Part shown: positions 24,421-34,106 of the stretch, piece after piece
Position numbering within the stretch: the first letter of the stretch is position 1
How the letters are laid out: every line of letters starts with the position of its first letter
Source of the DNA: Hyphomicrobiales bacterium
Lineage (GTDB): Bacteria; Pseudomonadota; Alphaproteobacteria; Rhizobiales; Devosiaceae
Length of the DNA stretch: 64,000 nt
Reading direction: 5' to 3'
Assembly: GCA_015490455.1 (NCBI GenBank)
Contig: WFXU01000013.1
Span: forward strand, 34,023 to 98,022
Translations under genes and position numbers: made by a program
Notes under the pieces: model-generated
What the model was told of the DNA's origin: nothing
Seen by the model: only the letters and a program-made list of their open reading frames with translations
Database searches by the model: none

Positions 24421-26004
24421 ATGCCTAAAATATTAATATCAGATAAGTTAAGCCCAACCGCGGTTGAAATTTTTAAGCAAAATGGCGTTGAAGTGGATTA
24501 TCTTCCAGATGTTGGCAAAGATAAAGAAAAATTACATGAGATTATTGGCGATTATGATGGCTTAGCCATTCGCTCAGCCACTAAAGTTACCGAAAAAATC
24601 ATAAATGCGGCTAAAAAGCTAAAAATTATCGGTCGTGCTGGCATTGGGGTAGATAATATTGATATTCCTAAGGCAACCGCTAAGGGTATTATTGTTATGA
24701 ATACGCCTTTTGGCAATTCAATTACAACGGCTGAACATGCTATTACCCTAATGCTTGCGCTTGCGCGGCAAATTCCAGAAGCTGATTTTTCAACAAGAGC
24801 TTCAAAATGGGAAAAATCTCGCTTTATGGGTGTTGAAGTAACCGCAAAAATACTTGGGCTCATTGGTGCGGGTAATATTGGTTCAATTGTTGCCGATAGG
24901 GCGCAAGGGTTAAAAATGAAAGTAATTGCCTATGATCCATTTTTAACGCCAGAGAGAGCAAAAAATATAGGGGTAGAAAAGGTAGAATTTGATGAATTGC
25001 TTAAACGTAGCGATTTTATCTCCCTACATACACCATTGCTTGAGACAACTCGTAATATTATTTCCAAAGAAGCAATTAACAAAATGAAAGATGGTGTGCG
25101 TATTATTAATTGCGCGCGTGGCGGTTTGATAGATGAAATAGCGCTTAAAGAAGCGCTTGAAAGCGGCAAAGTTGCAGGAGCAGCTCTAGATGTTTATGCA
25201 GAAGAGCCGGCCAGAGATCACCCGCTTTTTAGCGCACCTAATGTAATCTGCACGCCCCATCTTGGCGCTTCAACCAAAGAGGCGCAGGAAAATGTGGCCA
25301 TTCAGATAGCGCAACAAATTTCAGGCTATTTAACCAGTGGCGAAATAAGTAATGCGCTTAATTTTCCTTCAATTACAGCTGAAGAAGCGCCAAAATTAAC
25401 TCCCTTTATTAATTTGAGTGAGAAATTAGGTTCTTTCGCCGGCCAATTAACCGAAACAGCAATTACCAATATTGCTATTGAATTTGAAGGAGATGTTGCT
25501 CAATTAAATACAAAACCAATGGTTGCCGCTGCAATTACCGGCGTGCTTAAGCCATTACTTGGCGATGTAAATATGGTTTCTGCGCCAGTCTTAGCAAAAG
25601 AAAGGGGAATTAATATTGAGACAATTAAACGCGAACAGCAAGGGGCTTATGAAAATTATATTCGCTTAATAATAACTTCTGAAACTCAAACCAGATCGGT
25701 TGCCGGAACGATTTTTGCCAATGGCAAACCGCGCATTATTCAGGTAAAGGGCATTAATATGGAAGCCGAATTAACACCAAATATGCTATATATTGCAAAT
25801 GTGGATAAGCCCGGATTTATTGGTCGTTTGGGAACTTTACTTGGTGAACTAAATATAAATATAGCCAATTTTAATCTGGGGCGAGAAAAGCAAGGCGCAA
25901 GCGCCATTGCACTAATTTCTATTGATAATAGGCTGGATGAAAAAGTGCTTGAAAAAATAGCAAAGCTTGAAGGCGTTATTCAGGCGAAATATCTAAAATT
26001 CTAA
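24421..26004 (+). CDS. serA: D-3-phosphoglycerate dehydrogenase
   Basis: First step of serine biosynthesis, NAD-dependent oxidation of 3-phosphoglycerate. 527 residues of the long form: substrate and NAD domains (about 1-315, with GAGNIGSIVADRA near 153-165 and catalytic His in 'TPHLGAST'), an intervening ASB domain (about 320-450), and a C-terminal ACT domain (about 455-527) that in this family gives serine feedback. AGGAGG precedes the ATG. A terminator hairpin follows. Confidence 0.97.
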   Translation: MPKILISDKLSPTAVEIFKQNGVEVDYLPDVGKDKEKLHEIIGDYDGLAIRSATKVTEKIINAAKKLKIIGRAGIGVDNIDIPKATAKGIIVMNTPFGNSITTAEHAITLMLALARQIPEADFSTRASKWEKSRFMGVEVTAKILGLIGAGNIGSIVADRAQGLKMKVIAYDPFLTPERAKNIGVEKVEFDELLKRSDFISLHTPLLETTRNIISKEAINKMKDGVRIINCARGGLIDEIALKEALESGKVAGAALDVYAEEPARDHPLFSAPNVICTPHLGASTKEAQENVAIQIAQQISGYLTSGEISNALNFPSITAEEAPKLTPFINLSEKLGSFAGQLTETAITNIAIEFEGDVAQLNTKPMVAAAITGVLKPLLGDVNMVSAPVLAKERGINIETIKREQQGAYENYIRLIITSETQTRSVAGTIFANGKPRIIQVKGINMEAELTPNMLYIANVDKPGFIGRLGTLLGELNINIANFNLGREKQGASAIALISIDNRLDEKVLEKIAKLEGVIQAKYLKF

Positions 26005-26012
26005 AATTAAAT

Positions 26013-26042
26013 ATCTGGCTCAAATTTTGAGCCAGATTAAAT
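26013..26042 (+). terminator. Terminator after serA
   Basis: ATCTGGCTCAA pairs with TTGAGCCAGAT around a two- to three-base loop, directly behind the serA stop and followed by an A/T-rich stretch. Ends the serC-serA unit. Confidence 0.7.
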
Positions 26043-26170
26043 TCACATATATTTCCTTAAAGCTATTAAGCAATATTTTGCCATTTGAGATTAAAGCTTT
26101 TATCTTGCTGATTTCCTGATATTCTCTTTATGGTTGCTTAAAACCATAAAGGCAATATTTGGGGATAGAA

Positions 26171-26896
26171 TTGAAAAAAATAATATTTGCACTATTTCTT
26201 CTTAGTTTCAGCTCAAACCTTTCTTTTGCGCAAAATTCTTCAACTAAACAGAATTTTTGGTCATTCAGAAACAACCCTCATCCCCTTTTTTATGAATATA
26301 GTGAACAGGAAAGAGAAAAAATAAATGATATTATTTCCAAAAATGGCTCATGTAAAAATATATTAGAGGCAGAATATGAAATTTATAAATCTCGCTATCC
26401 AGATATAGCCAAATATAATGATGAAGCAACTAATAAAAAATATTGGGAAAGATATTTGGTAAAAGAGATTGTTAATGGGGAAATGATAGTAATGGGCGCT
26501 TGCCTTTATATGGAAAAAATCTATCGTTTGATGAATTTAAGCGCTGATGATGATTTTTATTATTGTGGAAATTATTCACGCAGCCCAAATGATATTTCAG
26601 AGCTTGAAATTGCCTCTTTAATAAATGAGTTAGTTGAATATGTAAAAATTGGCTATAAGCCAGCCATGCCATTTTTTTTAATTATTGCCGATAATAGAGA
26701 GTTAATAAGATTAAATATTGATGTTGAATATTATTTACGTAAATTTTTAGAAATTTATGATGATAGGAAAATGAAAGAAGAAGAAAAAAATTATTTTACC
26801 GCTTCACTTAGCAAAGAAAAATTAGCCATGTTAGATGAAGCGGTTAGAAATAAGGATTTTGCTGCTGTTTTAGCCAAAACTGCAAAATGTAAATAA
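26171..26896 (+). CDS. Unknown secreted protein
   Basis: Not recognised. I prefer the TTG at 26171 (GGGGA six bases upstream), 241 residues; an in-frame TTG lies 12 bases before. A clear signal peptide (LKKIIFALFLLSFSSNLSFA, cleavage after SFA) points to the periplasm. The mature part is helical and charged, with four cysteines (near 48, 109, 132 and 240) that could make two disulphides. No catalytic motif seen. It stands alone between the serA terminator and the trcR leader. Confidence 0.65.
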   Translation: MKKIIFALFLLSFSSNLSFAQNSSTKQNFWSFRNNPHPLFYEYSEQEREKINDIISKNGSCKNILEAEYEIYKSRYPDIAKYNDEATNKKYWERYLVKEIVNGEMIVMGACLYMEKIYRLMNLSADDDFYYCGNYSRSPNDISELEIASLINELVEYVKIGYKPAMPFFLIIADNRELIRLNIDVEYYLRKFLEIYDDRKMKEEEKNYFTASLSKEKLAMLDEAVRNKDFAAVLAKTAKCK

Positions 26897-26974
26897 TAAT
26901 TTGAAAAACTATTGCTTTTTTGCCTAATCATCATATATAATCATAGCAATTCCCCTCATTATTATTTTTGAGGC

Positions 26975-27054
26975 GGGGCGTTTTGAAAAGAACGCTCCTG
27001 GTGGTGGGCATTAACATGCCTATTGAGAATAAGATAAATTTTGCGCTTACGCGC
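26975..27054 (+). promoter_or_regulatory. Three consecutive hairpins in the leader of trcR
   Basis: Within the 80 bases ending 29 bp before the trcR ATG, three stems follow each other: GGGGCGTT/AACGCTCC (26975-26998), GGCAT-TAAC-ATGCC (27007-27020, loop four bases), and GCGC-TTAC-GCGC (27043-27054). Loops two and three are each four bases. The first could also be a terminator of the gene before, but none has a U-run. A regulated leader RNA is possible. Confidence 0.4.
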
Positions 27055-27083
27055 CTGATAATTAATATTAATAAGAGAGAAAA

Positions 27084-27887
27084 ATGGCAACAAAACTTTT
27101 AATGCCCAAAGCAACCGCTGTCTGGCTAATTGACAATACGTCTCTTACTTTTGAACAAATAGCAGATTTTTGCTCTTTGCATTTATTAGAAGTGCAAGGC
27201 ATTGCCGATGGTGATGTTGCGGGTAAAGTTAAGGGTGTTAACCCAATTAATAATGGGCAATTATCTCGTGATGAAATAAAAAAGGCAGAGGCGGATAGTT
27301 CTTATAGAATGAAGCTGTTAGAGCCTAAAACTTTGGTTGCGACCAAAAGACGAAAAGGGCCTAGATATACGCCAATTTCTCGTCGTAATGAACGGCCAGG
27401 CGCAATAAAATGGCTTATTCGTAATCACCCAGAACTTCCTGACGCTGCTATTATCCGTCTTATCGGCACTACTAAGACTACCATTGAGGCAGTGCGCAAT
27501 GGAACTCACTGGAACAGTGCTAATCTTACCATGATGGATCCGGTAACGCTTGGCCTTTGCACGCAGGTAGATCTTGATATGGAAGTTAAAAAATCAACTT
27601 CCGGTAAAGGGAAAAATGTTCCCCCCCTTAGCGGGACTATATTGCTTTCGGCGGAAGAAGCCCTATCTAAATCCGCTTATAGATTAGAAGATATTATGAA
27701 TATGCGGACGGGGGAAAATTTACATAAAAATACAGAGCAGGAAACAAATAAGGAAATAGGCGGAGTTAGTAAAGGCGCGTTAGGTCAAGGAAAGGCTGGT
27801 TCTAAGTCGGGCACAGATAGTGAAGAATTAGACGCTGAATCAGTATTTGCCAGCCTGAAGTCTTTGAAAAAGGATAATAATGAATAA
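27084..27887 (+). CDS. trcR: Cell-cycle-type transcriptional regulator TrcR (DUF1013)
   Basis: Conserved alphaproteobacterial protein of the DUF1013/TrcR family. The conserved part is about 1-175: 'MPKATAVWLIDNTSLTFEQIADFC', a Lys/Arg-rich centre ('TKRRKGPRYTPISRRNERPGAIKWLIRNHPEL') and a second helix-turn-helix-like part ('DAAIIRLIGTTKTTIEAVRNGTHWN'). The last ~90 residues are low-complexity Lys/Glu/Ser-rich and variable. Family naming links it to cell-cycle transcription; the mechanism is poorly known. ATG 27084 has AGAGAG upstream. Confidence 0.88.
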   Translation: MATKLLMPKATAVWLIDNTSLTFEQIADFCSLHLLEVQGIADGDVAGKVKGVNPINNGQLSRDEIKKAEADSSYRMKLLEPKTLVATKRRKGPRYTPISRRNERPGAIKWLIRNHPELPDAAIIRLIGTTKTTIEAVRNGTHWNSANLTMMDPVTLGLCTQVDLDMEVKKSTSGKGKNVPPLSGTILLSAEEALSKSAYRLEDIMNMRTGENLHKNTEQETNKEIGGVSKGALGQGKAGSKSGTDSEELDAESVFASLKSLKKDNNE

Positions 27888-27936
27888 TACAAAGCATGTT
27901 AAGTGAATGCAAATGAACACGACATGCTTTAGAAAT

Positions 27937-28587
27937 TTATGAATTTATACATAAATCATCATCTATTGGTAAAAGATAAAAATCGGCGCTTTGTGCGATG
28001 GATTTTCTTAATAGATTTTCATATTCTTCCCTATCTATTTCAATTCCTCCCATTGAACGTAAATGTGGGGTCATAAATTGCGTGTCTAACAGTTTATAGC
28101 CGCCAAATTTTAATCTTTTTACCAGGTGAGCAAGAGCGATTTTGGAGCTATTGCTAGTTTTGTGAAACATGCTTTCTCCAAAAAATGCTGCCCCTATTGA
28201 CACACCATAAAGACCGCCAACCATATTATTATCATTCCATATTTCAACTGTATGACAATATTTTAGGGAGAATAGTTCAGAATATAAATCTATTATGGTT
28301 TCATTTATCCAACTTGTCTCTCTGTTAGTGCCGAATTTAGCACAAGAAGTAATTACCTGTTCAAAATCATTGTCAATTTTGATCGTAAAATTACCCCTAT
28401 TAATAGTTTTTCGTAAAGATCTAGATATATGAAATTTATCCAGTGGGATTATGCCCCTTTTTTGCGGACAGACCCAAAAAATATCCTTATCTTCCGCGCA
28501 TTCGGCCATAGGAAATATTCCGGCCCTATATGCACGAAGAAGCAATTCTGGGGTAATTTTTATAGAAAATAACTCATCATCTTCCAT
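27937..28587 (-). CDS. aat: Leucyl/phenylalanyl-tRNA-protein transferase
   Basis: Adds Leu or Phe to proteins with N-terminal Lys/Arg, marking them for ClpS/ClpAP (N-degron pathway). 216 residues; family marks 'LLLRAYRAGIFPMAE' (about 14-28), 'WVCPQKRGIIPLD' (about 38-50), 'NRETSWINETIIDLY' (about 90-104) and 'GGLYGVSIGAAFFGESMF' (about 122-139). Lies nine bases after accC on the same strand, a common alphaproteobacterial arrangement. Confidence 0.96.
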   Translation of the reverse strand: MEDDELFSIKITPELLLRAYRAGIFPMAECAEDKDIFWVCPQKRGIIPLDKFHISRSLRKTINRGNFTIKIDNDFEQVITSCAKFGTNRETSWINETIIDLYSELFSLKYCHTVEIWNDNNMVGGLYGVSIGAAFFGESMFHKTSNSSKIALAHLVKRLKFGGYKLLDTQFMTPHLRSMGGIEIDREEYENLLRKSIAQSADFYLLPIDDDLCINS

Positions 28588-28595
28588 ATGATAAA

Positions 28596-29939
28596 TTATT
28601 CTTTATTAGCAAGATATTTTTCCAGCCAATGAATATCATAATCACCGGAAATAATTTCTGGTTCTTCAATCAAACGTTGAAAAAGGGGTAGGGTGGTTTT
28701 CACCCCATCAACCACAAATTCATCAAGGGCGCGTCTTAATCGCATAATGGCCTCATTTCTGGTGCGTCCATGCACAATTAATTTGCCAATAAGACTATCA
28801 TAAAATGGCGGTATTTTATATCCCTGATAAACAGCAGCATCTACGCGCACTCCAACTCCCCCAGCGGGATGATAATGTTTAATCAGACCGGGTGAAGGCA
28901 TAAAAGTTTCTGGATCTTCTGCGTTAATTCTAACTTCTATTGCATGTCCCCAAAAAGTAACCTCATTCTGCTTTATACTTAATTCTTCTCCCGCTGCTAC
29001 GCGAATTTGTTCATAAACAATATCAATATTGGTAATTCTTTCAGAAACCGGATGTTCAACCTGTAATCGTGTATTCATTTCGATAAAATAAAATTCGCCA
29101 TTTTCATATAGAAATTCAAAAGTTCCGGCGCCAGAATATTTTAGTTTGCGAACGGCCTTAGCGCATATTTCTCCGATTTTGTTTGTTTCTTCAACGCTAA
29201 GGGAAGGTGCTAATGCTTCTTCCCAAATTTTTTGATGACGGCGTTGTAATGAACAATCACGCGTTCCCAGATGAACGCCATTTCCCTTTCCATCGCCAAT
29301 AATTTGCACTTCAATATGACGCGGCTTTAATAAATATTTTTCTAAATATACTGCATCATGGCCAAAGGCCGCTTTTGCTTCAGAGCGGGCAGTTGCAAGG
29401 GCAGTATCTAATTCTTTTTCATTCATTGCCAATTTCATGCCGCGTCCACCACCGCCAGAAGCTGCCTTTACTAAAACCGGATAGCCAATTTCTTTAGCAA
29501 TTTTTTTAGCTTCGCTTTCGCTATTTACCGCGCCATCAGAACCCGGAACGCACGGTATACCGAGTTTTAGCGCAGTATTTTTGGCTTCTATCTTATCGCC
29601 CATTATAGAAATATGTTCAGCCGATGGGCCGATAAAGCTAATTTTATGTTCTTCCAATATTCGTGCAAAACGGGCATTTTCAGATAAAAAACCATATCCC
29701 GGATGAACGGCCTCAGCTCCGGTTATTTCGCAAGCTGCAAGAATTGAAGGTATATTAAGATAGCTCTCGGTTGCGGGGTTGGGGCCAATACAGACCGATT
29801 CATCGGCTAATTTTACATGCATTGCATTTTCATCAATAGTTGAATGAACAGCAACGGTCTGTATGCCCAATTCTTTACATGCGCGAAGTATTCTAAGGGC
29901 AATTTCACCACGATTTGCAATTAAAACTTTGGAGAACAT
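28596..29939 (-). CDS. accC: Acetyl-CoA carboxylase, biotin carboxylase subunit
   Basis: Carboxylates biotin carried on AccB, using ATP and bicarbonate; first step of fatty acid synthesis. 447 residues with the ATP-grasp fold: 'KVLIANRGEIALRI' start, glycine-rich ATP loop GGGGRGMK (about 162-169), and 'EFYFIEMNTRLQVEHPVSE' (about 282-300). Length and all motifs normal. accB is 20 bp upstream in the same operon. Confidence 0.98.
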   Translation of the reverse strand: MFSKVLIANRGEIALRILRACKELGIQTVAVHSTIDENAMHVKLADESVCIGPNPATESYLNIPSILAACEITGAEAVHPGYGFLSENARFARILEEHKISFIGPSAEHISIMGDKIEAKNTALKLGIPCVPGSDGAVNSESEAKKIAKEIGYPVLVKAASGGGGRGMKLAMNEKELDTALATARSEAKAAFGHDAVYLEKYLLKPRHIEVQIIGDGKGNGVHLGTRDCSLQRRHQKIWEEALAPSLSVEETNKIGEICAKAVRKLKYSGAGTFEFLYENGEFYFIEMNTRLQVEHPVSERITNIDIVYEQIRVAAGEELSIKQNEVTFWGHAIEVRINAEDPETFMPSPGLIKHYHPAGGVGVRVDAAVYQGYKIPPFYDSLIGKLIVHGRTRNEAIMRLRRALDEFVVDGVKTTLPLFQRLIEEPEIISGDYDIHWLEKYLANKE

Positions 29940-29959
29940 TATTTTTCCATTATTCTATA

Positions 29960-30490
29960 TTATTCTATGATGAGCAGGGGTTCACCAAATTCTACTGGCT
30001 GGGCATCTTCAACGATAATTTTTTTAACTATGCCAGATTTATGTGCGGGAATTTGGTTCATCGTTTTCATCGCCTCAATAATCATAACAGTCTGCCCCTC
30101 ATTAACATTCATTCCCTCTTTGACAAAGGCAGTAGCGCCAGGCTCCGGAGCCATATAGGCTGTGCCAACCATAGGGGATAAAAGCGTATTGGGATTTGCA
30201 GTTAAATCATCATTATTTTCTTCTTCTATAGAAGTTTCAATTTTTGTCCCGCTTGAGGTGGGGGGAGTGGAAGAAGAGGCTAGAGGCGCAGCAGGTGCAG
30301 TTTGCTGAACAATTGGTGCTGGTTGAGGTGGGGCTGCAACATGCACTGTTTCGCTGGCAAAGGAACGGGTAACCCTTAGACGAAATTCATCATGTTCCAA
30401 TTCAATTTCAGCAAGATCCTGTTCCTTAACTAATTTTGCTATTTCTTTAATTAGTTTTTGATCCACTATAGATGGCTTTTTCATTTTCAA
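29960..30490 (-). CDS. accB: Acetyl-CoA carboxylase biotin carrier protein
   Basis: Carries the biotin that AccC carboxylates. 176 residues: an N-terminal domain, a Pro/Ala/Ser-rich linker (about 50-90), and a C-terminal biotinyl domain with the biotin lysine in '[11 protein letters not shown]' (about 139-149). It follows aroQ by 22 bp. Confidence 0.96.
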   Translation of the reverse strand: MKMKKPSIVDQKLIKEIAKLVKEQDLAEIELEHDEFRLRVTRSFASETVHVAAPPQPAPIVQQTAPAAPLASSSTPPTSSGTKIETSIEEENNDDLTANPNTLLSPMVGTAYMAPEPGATAFVKEGMNVNEGQTVMIIEAMKTMNQIPAHKSGIVKKIIVEDAQPVEFGEPLLIIE

Positions 30491-30512
30491 ATTCTCACTT
30501 TAACAAATTTTT

Positions 30513-30947
30513 TTATAATTGCTCAGCTATTGCCTCTAAGGCAAGTAAATATCCATTTGTCCCCAGCCCGCATATAATTCCACTGGCAATAGGTGATATA
30601 AAGGAATGATGGCGAAATTCCTCCCTTTGATAAATATTTGACAGGTGAACTTCAATAATAGGCAAATTTGCGCCTGCCAGTGCGTCTCTTATGGCAATGG
30701 ATGAATGGGTAAAGGCCGCCGGATTAATAATAATAGCAGCAAAATTTTCATTAGCCTTTTGAATCCATTCAATTAACTCACATTCAGAATTAGACTGACG
30801 AAAATCAATTGCCAAATTTAATTTTTCCGCCTTTTTTAGGCACATATTTTCAATATCACTAAGGGTTTGCGTGCCATAAATTTGAGGTTCACGCTTTCCT
30901 AGCATATTAAGGTTTGGGCCATTCAGAATGATAATTTTTTTTCTCAT
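30513..30947 (-). CDS. aroQ: 3-dehydroquinate dehydratase, type II
   Basis: Third step of the shikimate pathway. 144 residues with the family start 'IIILNGPNLNMLGKREPQIYG' region (active Tyr near 22), 'INPAAFTHSSIAIRDAL' (about 74-90), and 'EVHLSNIYQREEFRHHS' (about 98-114), holding catalytic His and Arg. Leads the aroQ-accB-accC-aat group. Confidence 0.97.
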   Translation of the reverse strand: MRKKIIILNGPNLNMLGKREPQIYGTQTLSDIENMCLKKAEKLNLAIDFRQSNSECELIEWIQKANENFAAIIINPAAFTHSSIAIRDALAGANLPIIEVHLSNIYQREEFRHHSFISPIASGIICGLGTNGYLLALEAIAEQL

Positions 30948-30960
30948 TTCACTCTTCTAA

Positions 30961-30985
30961 ATTAGAGGCAAGTTTTGGCTCTAAT
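30961..30985 (-). terminator. Hairpin between dsbA-like gene and aroQ
   Basis: ATTAGAG and CTCTAAT (with inner CAA/TTG) form a stem in the 84-bp gap after the dsbA-like gene. Could end that transcript; no strong U-run. Confidence 0.4.
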
Positions 30986-31031
30986 ACAGTAAAAAGGAGA
31001 AAAAAGCAAAAAGGCAAAGGATCAATTTTTT

Positions 31032-31781
31032 TTAGCAATTTGTTTTTCCACATTTACGAATATTCTCAATTCTTAAACGTAATTCCTCAACACTAATTAC
31101 TCCTGGAATTATTTCCTCACCAATAATAAAGGCCGGTGTGCCCGAAATGGCCAACGCATTTGCTAAAGCATAGTTTTTTTGGAATATTTCGGTAACTTCC
31201 TTTGATTGAGCCAAATCTTCTAATTTATCAAGGTCAATATTTTGCCTTTGTGCAAGTTTAAGCGCCTTTTCTTTTGATGCAGGCCCATCTTCATTAAACA
31301 TTGCCTCGTGAAATTCCCAATAATTTCCCCCAAGCATATATAGTGCTTGGGAAAATCTGGCCGCTTCAAGCGAATCTTGCGAAAGAATGGGAAATTCCAT
31401 CATTATTATACGCAAATTAGGATCATTATTTATTAATTCAGGGATATGGGAAACAACCTGCTTACAATAGGGGCAATTATAATCAAAAAATTCAACTATG
31501 GTTACATCACCATCCGGATTTCCTAAAATTATATTATTTTTATCATCATAAATTATATCCGCTAAATCTGTAAGTGCGGCCTTAACCCGCTTTGCTTCTT
31601 CCTTTTGTTTTTCCTCTTGTAAAGCCAAAGACATGGTTTCTAATATTTGTGGATTACTCAAAAGATATTCCTCAATTTGGGCATTAATATCTTCTTTTGA
31701 GGGTTGGGAAACAACATAAAGGAAAAAGCTGACTGCTAAAGCTAGCACAACAGCATAAAGAATAAAAACTAAACGGCGCAT
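31032..31781 (-). CDS. DsbA-family thiol:disulfide protein
   Basis: Periplasmic membrane-anchored thioredoxin-fold protein, 249 residues. N-terminal helix/signal anchor (about 3-25), a helical stretch with the ScsC-like 'EEYLLSNPQILETM' motif (about 37-50), then the DsbA fold with active site CPYC in 'FFDYNCPYCKQV' (about 99-110) and cis-Pro loop 'SGTPAFIIGE' (about 213-222). The ScsC/27-kDa outer membrane protein subgroup often acts as isomerase or oxidase; which one here is open. Commonly next to aroQ-accBC in Rhizobiales. Confidence 0.88.
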   Translation of the reverse strand: MRRLVFILYAVVLALAVSFFLYVVSQPSKEDINAQIEEYLLSNPQILETMSLALQEEKQKEEAKRVKAALTDLADIIYDDKNNIILGNPDGDVTIVEFFDYNCPYCKQVVSHIPELINNDPNLRIIMMEFPILSQDSLEAARFSQALYMLGGNYWEFHEAMFNEDGPASKEKALKLAQRQNIDLDKLEDLAQSKEVTEIFQKNYALANALAISGTPAFIIGEEIIPGVISVEELRLRIENIRKCGKTNC

Positions 31782-31931
31782 TTTATATCCAAACTAAATT
31801 AATGTTAGCTATATAGTTAAAGAGGAATGTTAAGAAAATCAATATAAATGAAAAAGTAAAATTATTTGAAAAACTTAATTTACATTTATTATTCTAAATA
31901 ACTATTATTAAAGCTGATTTGGATTGGTTAA

Positions 31932-33086
31932 ATGTCAAAAAAGAAAATTAACTTAAGACCTTTTATTGCGCTGGAAATATATGCCAGAGCTAAAGAGATT
32001 GAACAGAGCGGGGGGGATGTTTGTCACTTAGAGGTTGGGGAGCCGGGCGCTAGGCCCTCAAAAAGAGTGGTAAATTCCCTAAAATCAGCCCTTAAAAATG
32101 CGCAAAAATATACGAACGCAAAGGGAAATATTGAATTAAGAGAGGGGCTTTGTAAATTTTATAAAAAACGCTATGGGGTGGATGTTGATAAGGAAAATAT
32201 TATAATTACTATGGGTTCTTCTTCTGCTTTTAGTCTGGCTTTTCTTAGCGCATTTTCTCACAAAGCCAAAATAGCTCTTACAAGACCCGGCTATCCCGCT
32301 TATCTTAATATTATAAATGCTTTGGGCTTTAGCCCTGTTGAGATTGAGCTAACCGCCAAGAATAATTGGCATTTGAGCGCGGAGCAAATAGAAAAGGCTT
32401 ACCAAAAGGAGCCATTTATGGGGCTTTTATTTGCAAGCCCGGCTAATCCAACGGGGGCTACTATAGGAAGAAAAGAATTTGCTGAAATTATATCTATTTG
32501 CGAAAAATTAAATATTTTACTCATTTCCGATGAGATTTACCACGGATTAGAATATGAAAATTTAGCAAAATCAGCGCTAAATTTTACTGATAAGGCGATA
32601 ATTATTAATAGTTTTTCCAAATATTTTTGTTTGACGGGTTATAGAATAGGTTGGATGATTTTGCCGAATAATCTAGTTAAAAAAACAGAAATTTTACAGC
32701 AAAATATGTTTATTTCGGCTCCTACTTTGAGCCAGGTTGCAGCATTGGCTGCATTGTCAGATATTGATCATTGCGAAGAACAAAAAGAGCAATATATAAA
32801 AAACCGTGCTATTTTGCAAAATGGTCTGCAAAATCTGGGTTTTGACAATATTATTGCTTCTGAGGGTGCATTTTACCTATATGTTGATATTACAAAATTT
32901 AGCAATAATTCCACAAAATTTTGCCAAAAGCTGCTGGATGAGGCAGGGGTGGCTGCTACTCCAGGAGAGGATTTTGATAGAGCTAACGGGCATAAATATG
33001 TGCGCTTTTCTTTCGCTGGCCAGCGATGCGATATTAAGCTAGCGCTTAAAAAAATGGGTAAATTTTTGGCTAACGTTCCTGATTAG
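31932..33086 (+). CDS. Class I/II pyridoxal-phosphate aminotransferase
   Basis: Fold-type I aminotransferase of the aspartate aminotransferase group, 384 residues. PLP lysine is in 'INSFSKYFCLTGYRIGW' (about 229-245, Lys about 234), with 'ASPANPTGA' (about 168-176), 'SDEIYHGLEY' (about 195-204) and the C-terminal Arg in 'YVRFSFAG'. Substrate cannot be told. ATG 31944 or the given ATG both possible; no neighbour hints. Its TAG stop is immediately followed by a repeat element. Confidence 0.87.
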   Translation: MSKKKINLRPFIALEIYARAKEIEQSGGDVCHLEVGEPGARPSKRVVNSLKSALKNAQKYTNAKGNIELREGLCKFYKKRYGVDVDKENIIITMGSSSAFSLAFLSAFSHKAKIALTRPGYPAYLNIINALGFSPVEIELTAKNNWHLSAEQIEKAYQKEPFMGLLFASPANPTGATIGRKEFAEIISICEKLNILLISDEIYHGLEYENLAKSALNFTDKAIIINSFSKYFCLTGYRIGWMILPNNLVKKTEILQQNMFISAPTLSQVAALAALSDIDHCEEQKEQYIKNRAILQNGLQNLGFDNIIASEGAFYLYVDITKFSNNSTKFCQKLLDEAGVAATPGEDFDRANGHKYVRFSFAGQRCDIKLALKKMGKFLANVPD

Positions 33087-33287
33087 TCGGCCGTGAAGAT
33101 TTACCGCTCAGAAGTCAGAAGTCGGAAATCGCAAAAATATCCATCAAAATTACAAGAAAACTACAAATAAATGCGAGTGCGCAGCAAAGGATATGAAGGA
33201 ATTAGCAGCACCCTTTTCACCCGCTCACCAAATCGAAACTAATATATTTCTGCCTTCTGAATAATAAAATTCTTCACGGACGACGAA
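33087..33287. repeat. MITE-like element, copy A (with inverted ends)
   Basis: About 200 bp filling the whole gap between two converging genes. Left end TCGGCCGTGAAGATTT (33087-) and right end AATTCTTCACGGACGA (33269-33284) are imperfect inverted repeats extending about 28 bases. The middle (about 33131-33254) is nearly identical to 45686-45811 (copy C, upstream of the decayed transposase). Probably a non-autonomous derivative of that IS5-type element. Confidence 0.7.
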
Positions 33288-34106
33288 TTAAACCTGCAAA
33301 TTTTCCTTTTGCGCTGCATTTGCCAATTTTTCAATATGCGCCCTCTGCTTCATGAGTTTCTTTTGATAACGCCCCTGCACTAAATCCACCGCGACCATAA
33401 CAAATAACACAAAATAGAAGGTAGATTTTGCCATTGGTAATATTTCATAAGAGAATATTTTCAGATGCGCCAAATGACCGCCTTCAGAAACGAGTAAAAT
33501 GCCAACCAACATTAGGACAAACAGGCCTAATATTTGATACATTCTGTTTTTTTCAATAAATTCGGCAACCTTATCGGCTAATAAAATCATGCCAATGCCG
33601 GTCGTAATAATGCCCACAGCCATAACCCAAAATACATCAGTTAGCGCAATGGTTGAAAGAATTGAATCAAATGAAAATACCAAATTCATAGATACAATCC
33701 AAAAAATTGCCGCACTGACCGATCGACGCGATTTATCTTCCTCTTCGTGTGGTTTAATTGAAATCATATGAAATATTTCTTGAATAGCCGTATAAAGAAT
33801 AAAGCCGCCCCCAAATAACACAATTATCGCATGAAAATTAAGTTTACCCTCAATTATTCCGGGCAGGCTAAGAGTAAAAATTGGATCTTGAAAAACCGCT
33901 ATCGCTTTGAGCAAAATAAATAATAAAACCAATCTCAATATAATAGCGATGGCCAGCCCCATTTTTCTGACCATCGAGCGCTTTTCCGGCACAACCTTAT
34001 TGGCTTCAATAGAAATATATAATAAATTGTCAAACCCCAAAACCGCCTGTAACATTATTAACATTATCAGGGTAAACCAATTTTCAATTGATAAAAATTC
34101 AGCCAT
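33288..34106 (-). CDS. TerC-family membrane protein
   Basis: Integral membrane protein of the TerC family, 272 residues with about seven helices. Seen: 'LIMLIMLQAVLGFDNLLYISIEA' (about 13-35) with the conserved Asp in a membrane helix, and 'IVSMNLVFSFDSILS' (about 138-152), the paired acidic motifs of the family. Members are linked to metal ion (Mn) export or tellurite resistance; no specific role can be set. Starts directly after the pfkB stop, so likely co-transcribed with bdhA-pfkB. Confidence 0.9.
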   Translation of the reverse strand: MAEFLSIENWFTLIMLIMLQAVLGFDNLLYISIEANKVVPEKRSMVRKMGLAIAIILRLVLLFILLKAIAVFQDPIFTLSLPGIIEGKLNFHAIIVLFGGGFILYTAIQEIFHMISIKPHEEEDKSRRSVSAAIFWIVSMNLVFSFDSILSTIALTDVFWVMAVGIITTGIGMILLADKVAEFIEKNRMYQILGLFVLMLVGILLVSEGGHLAHLKIFSYEILPMAKSTFYFVLFVMVAVDLVQGRYQKKLMKQRAHIEKLANAAQKENLQV

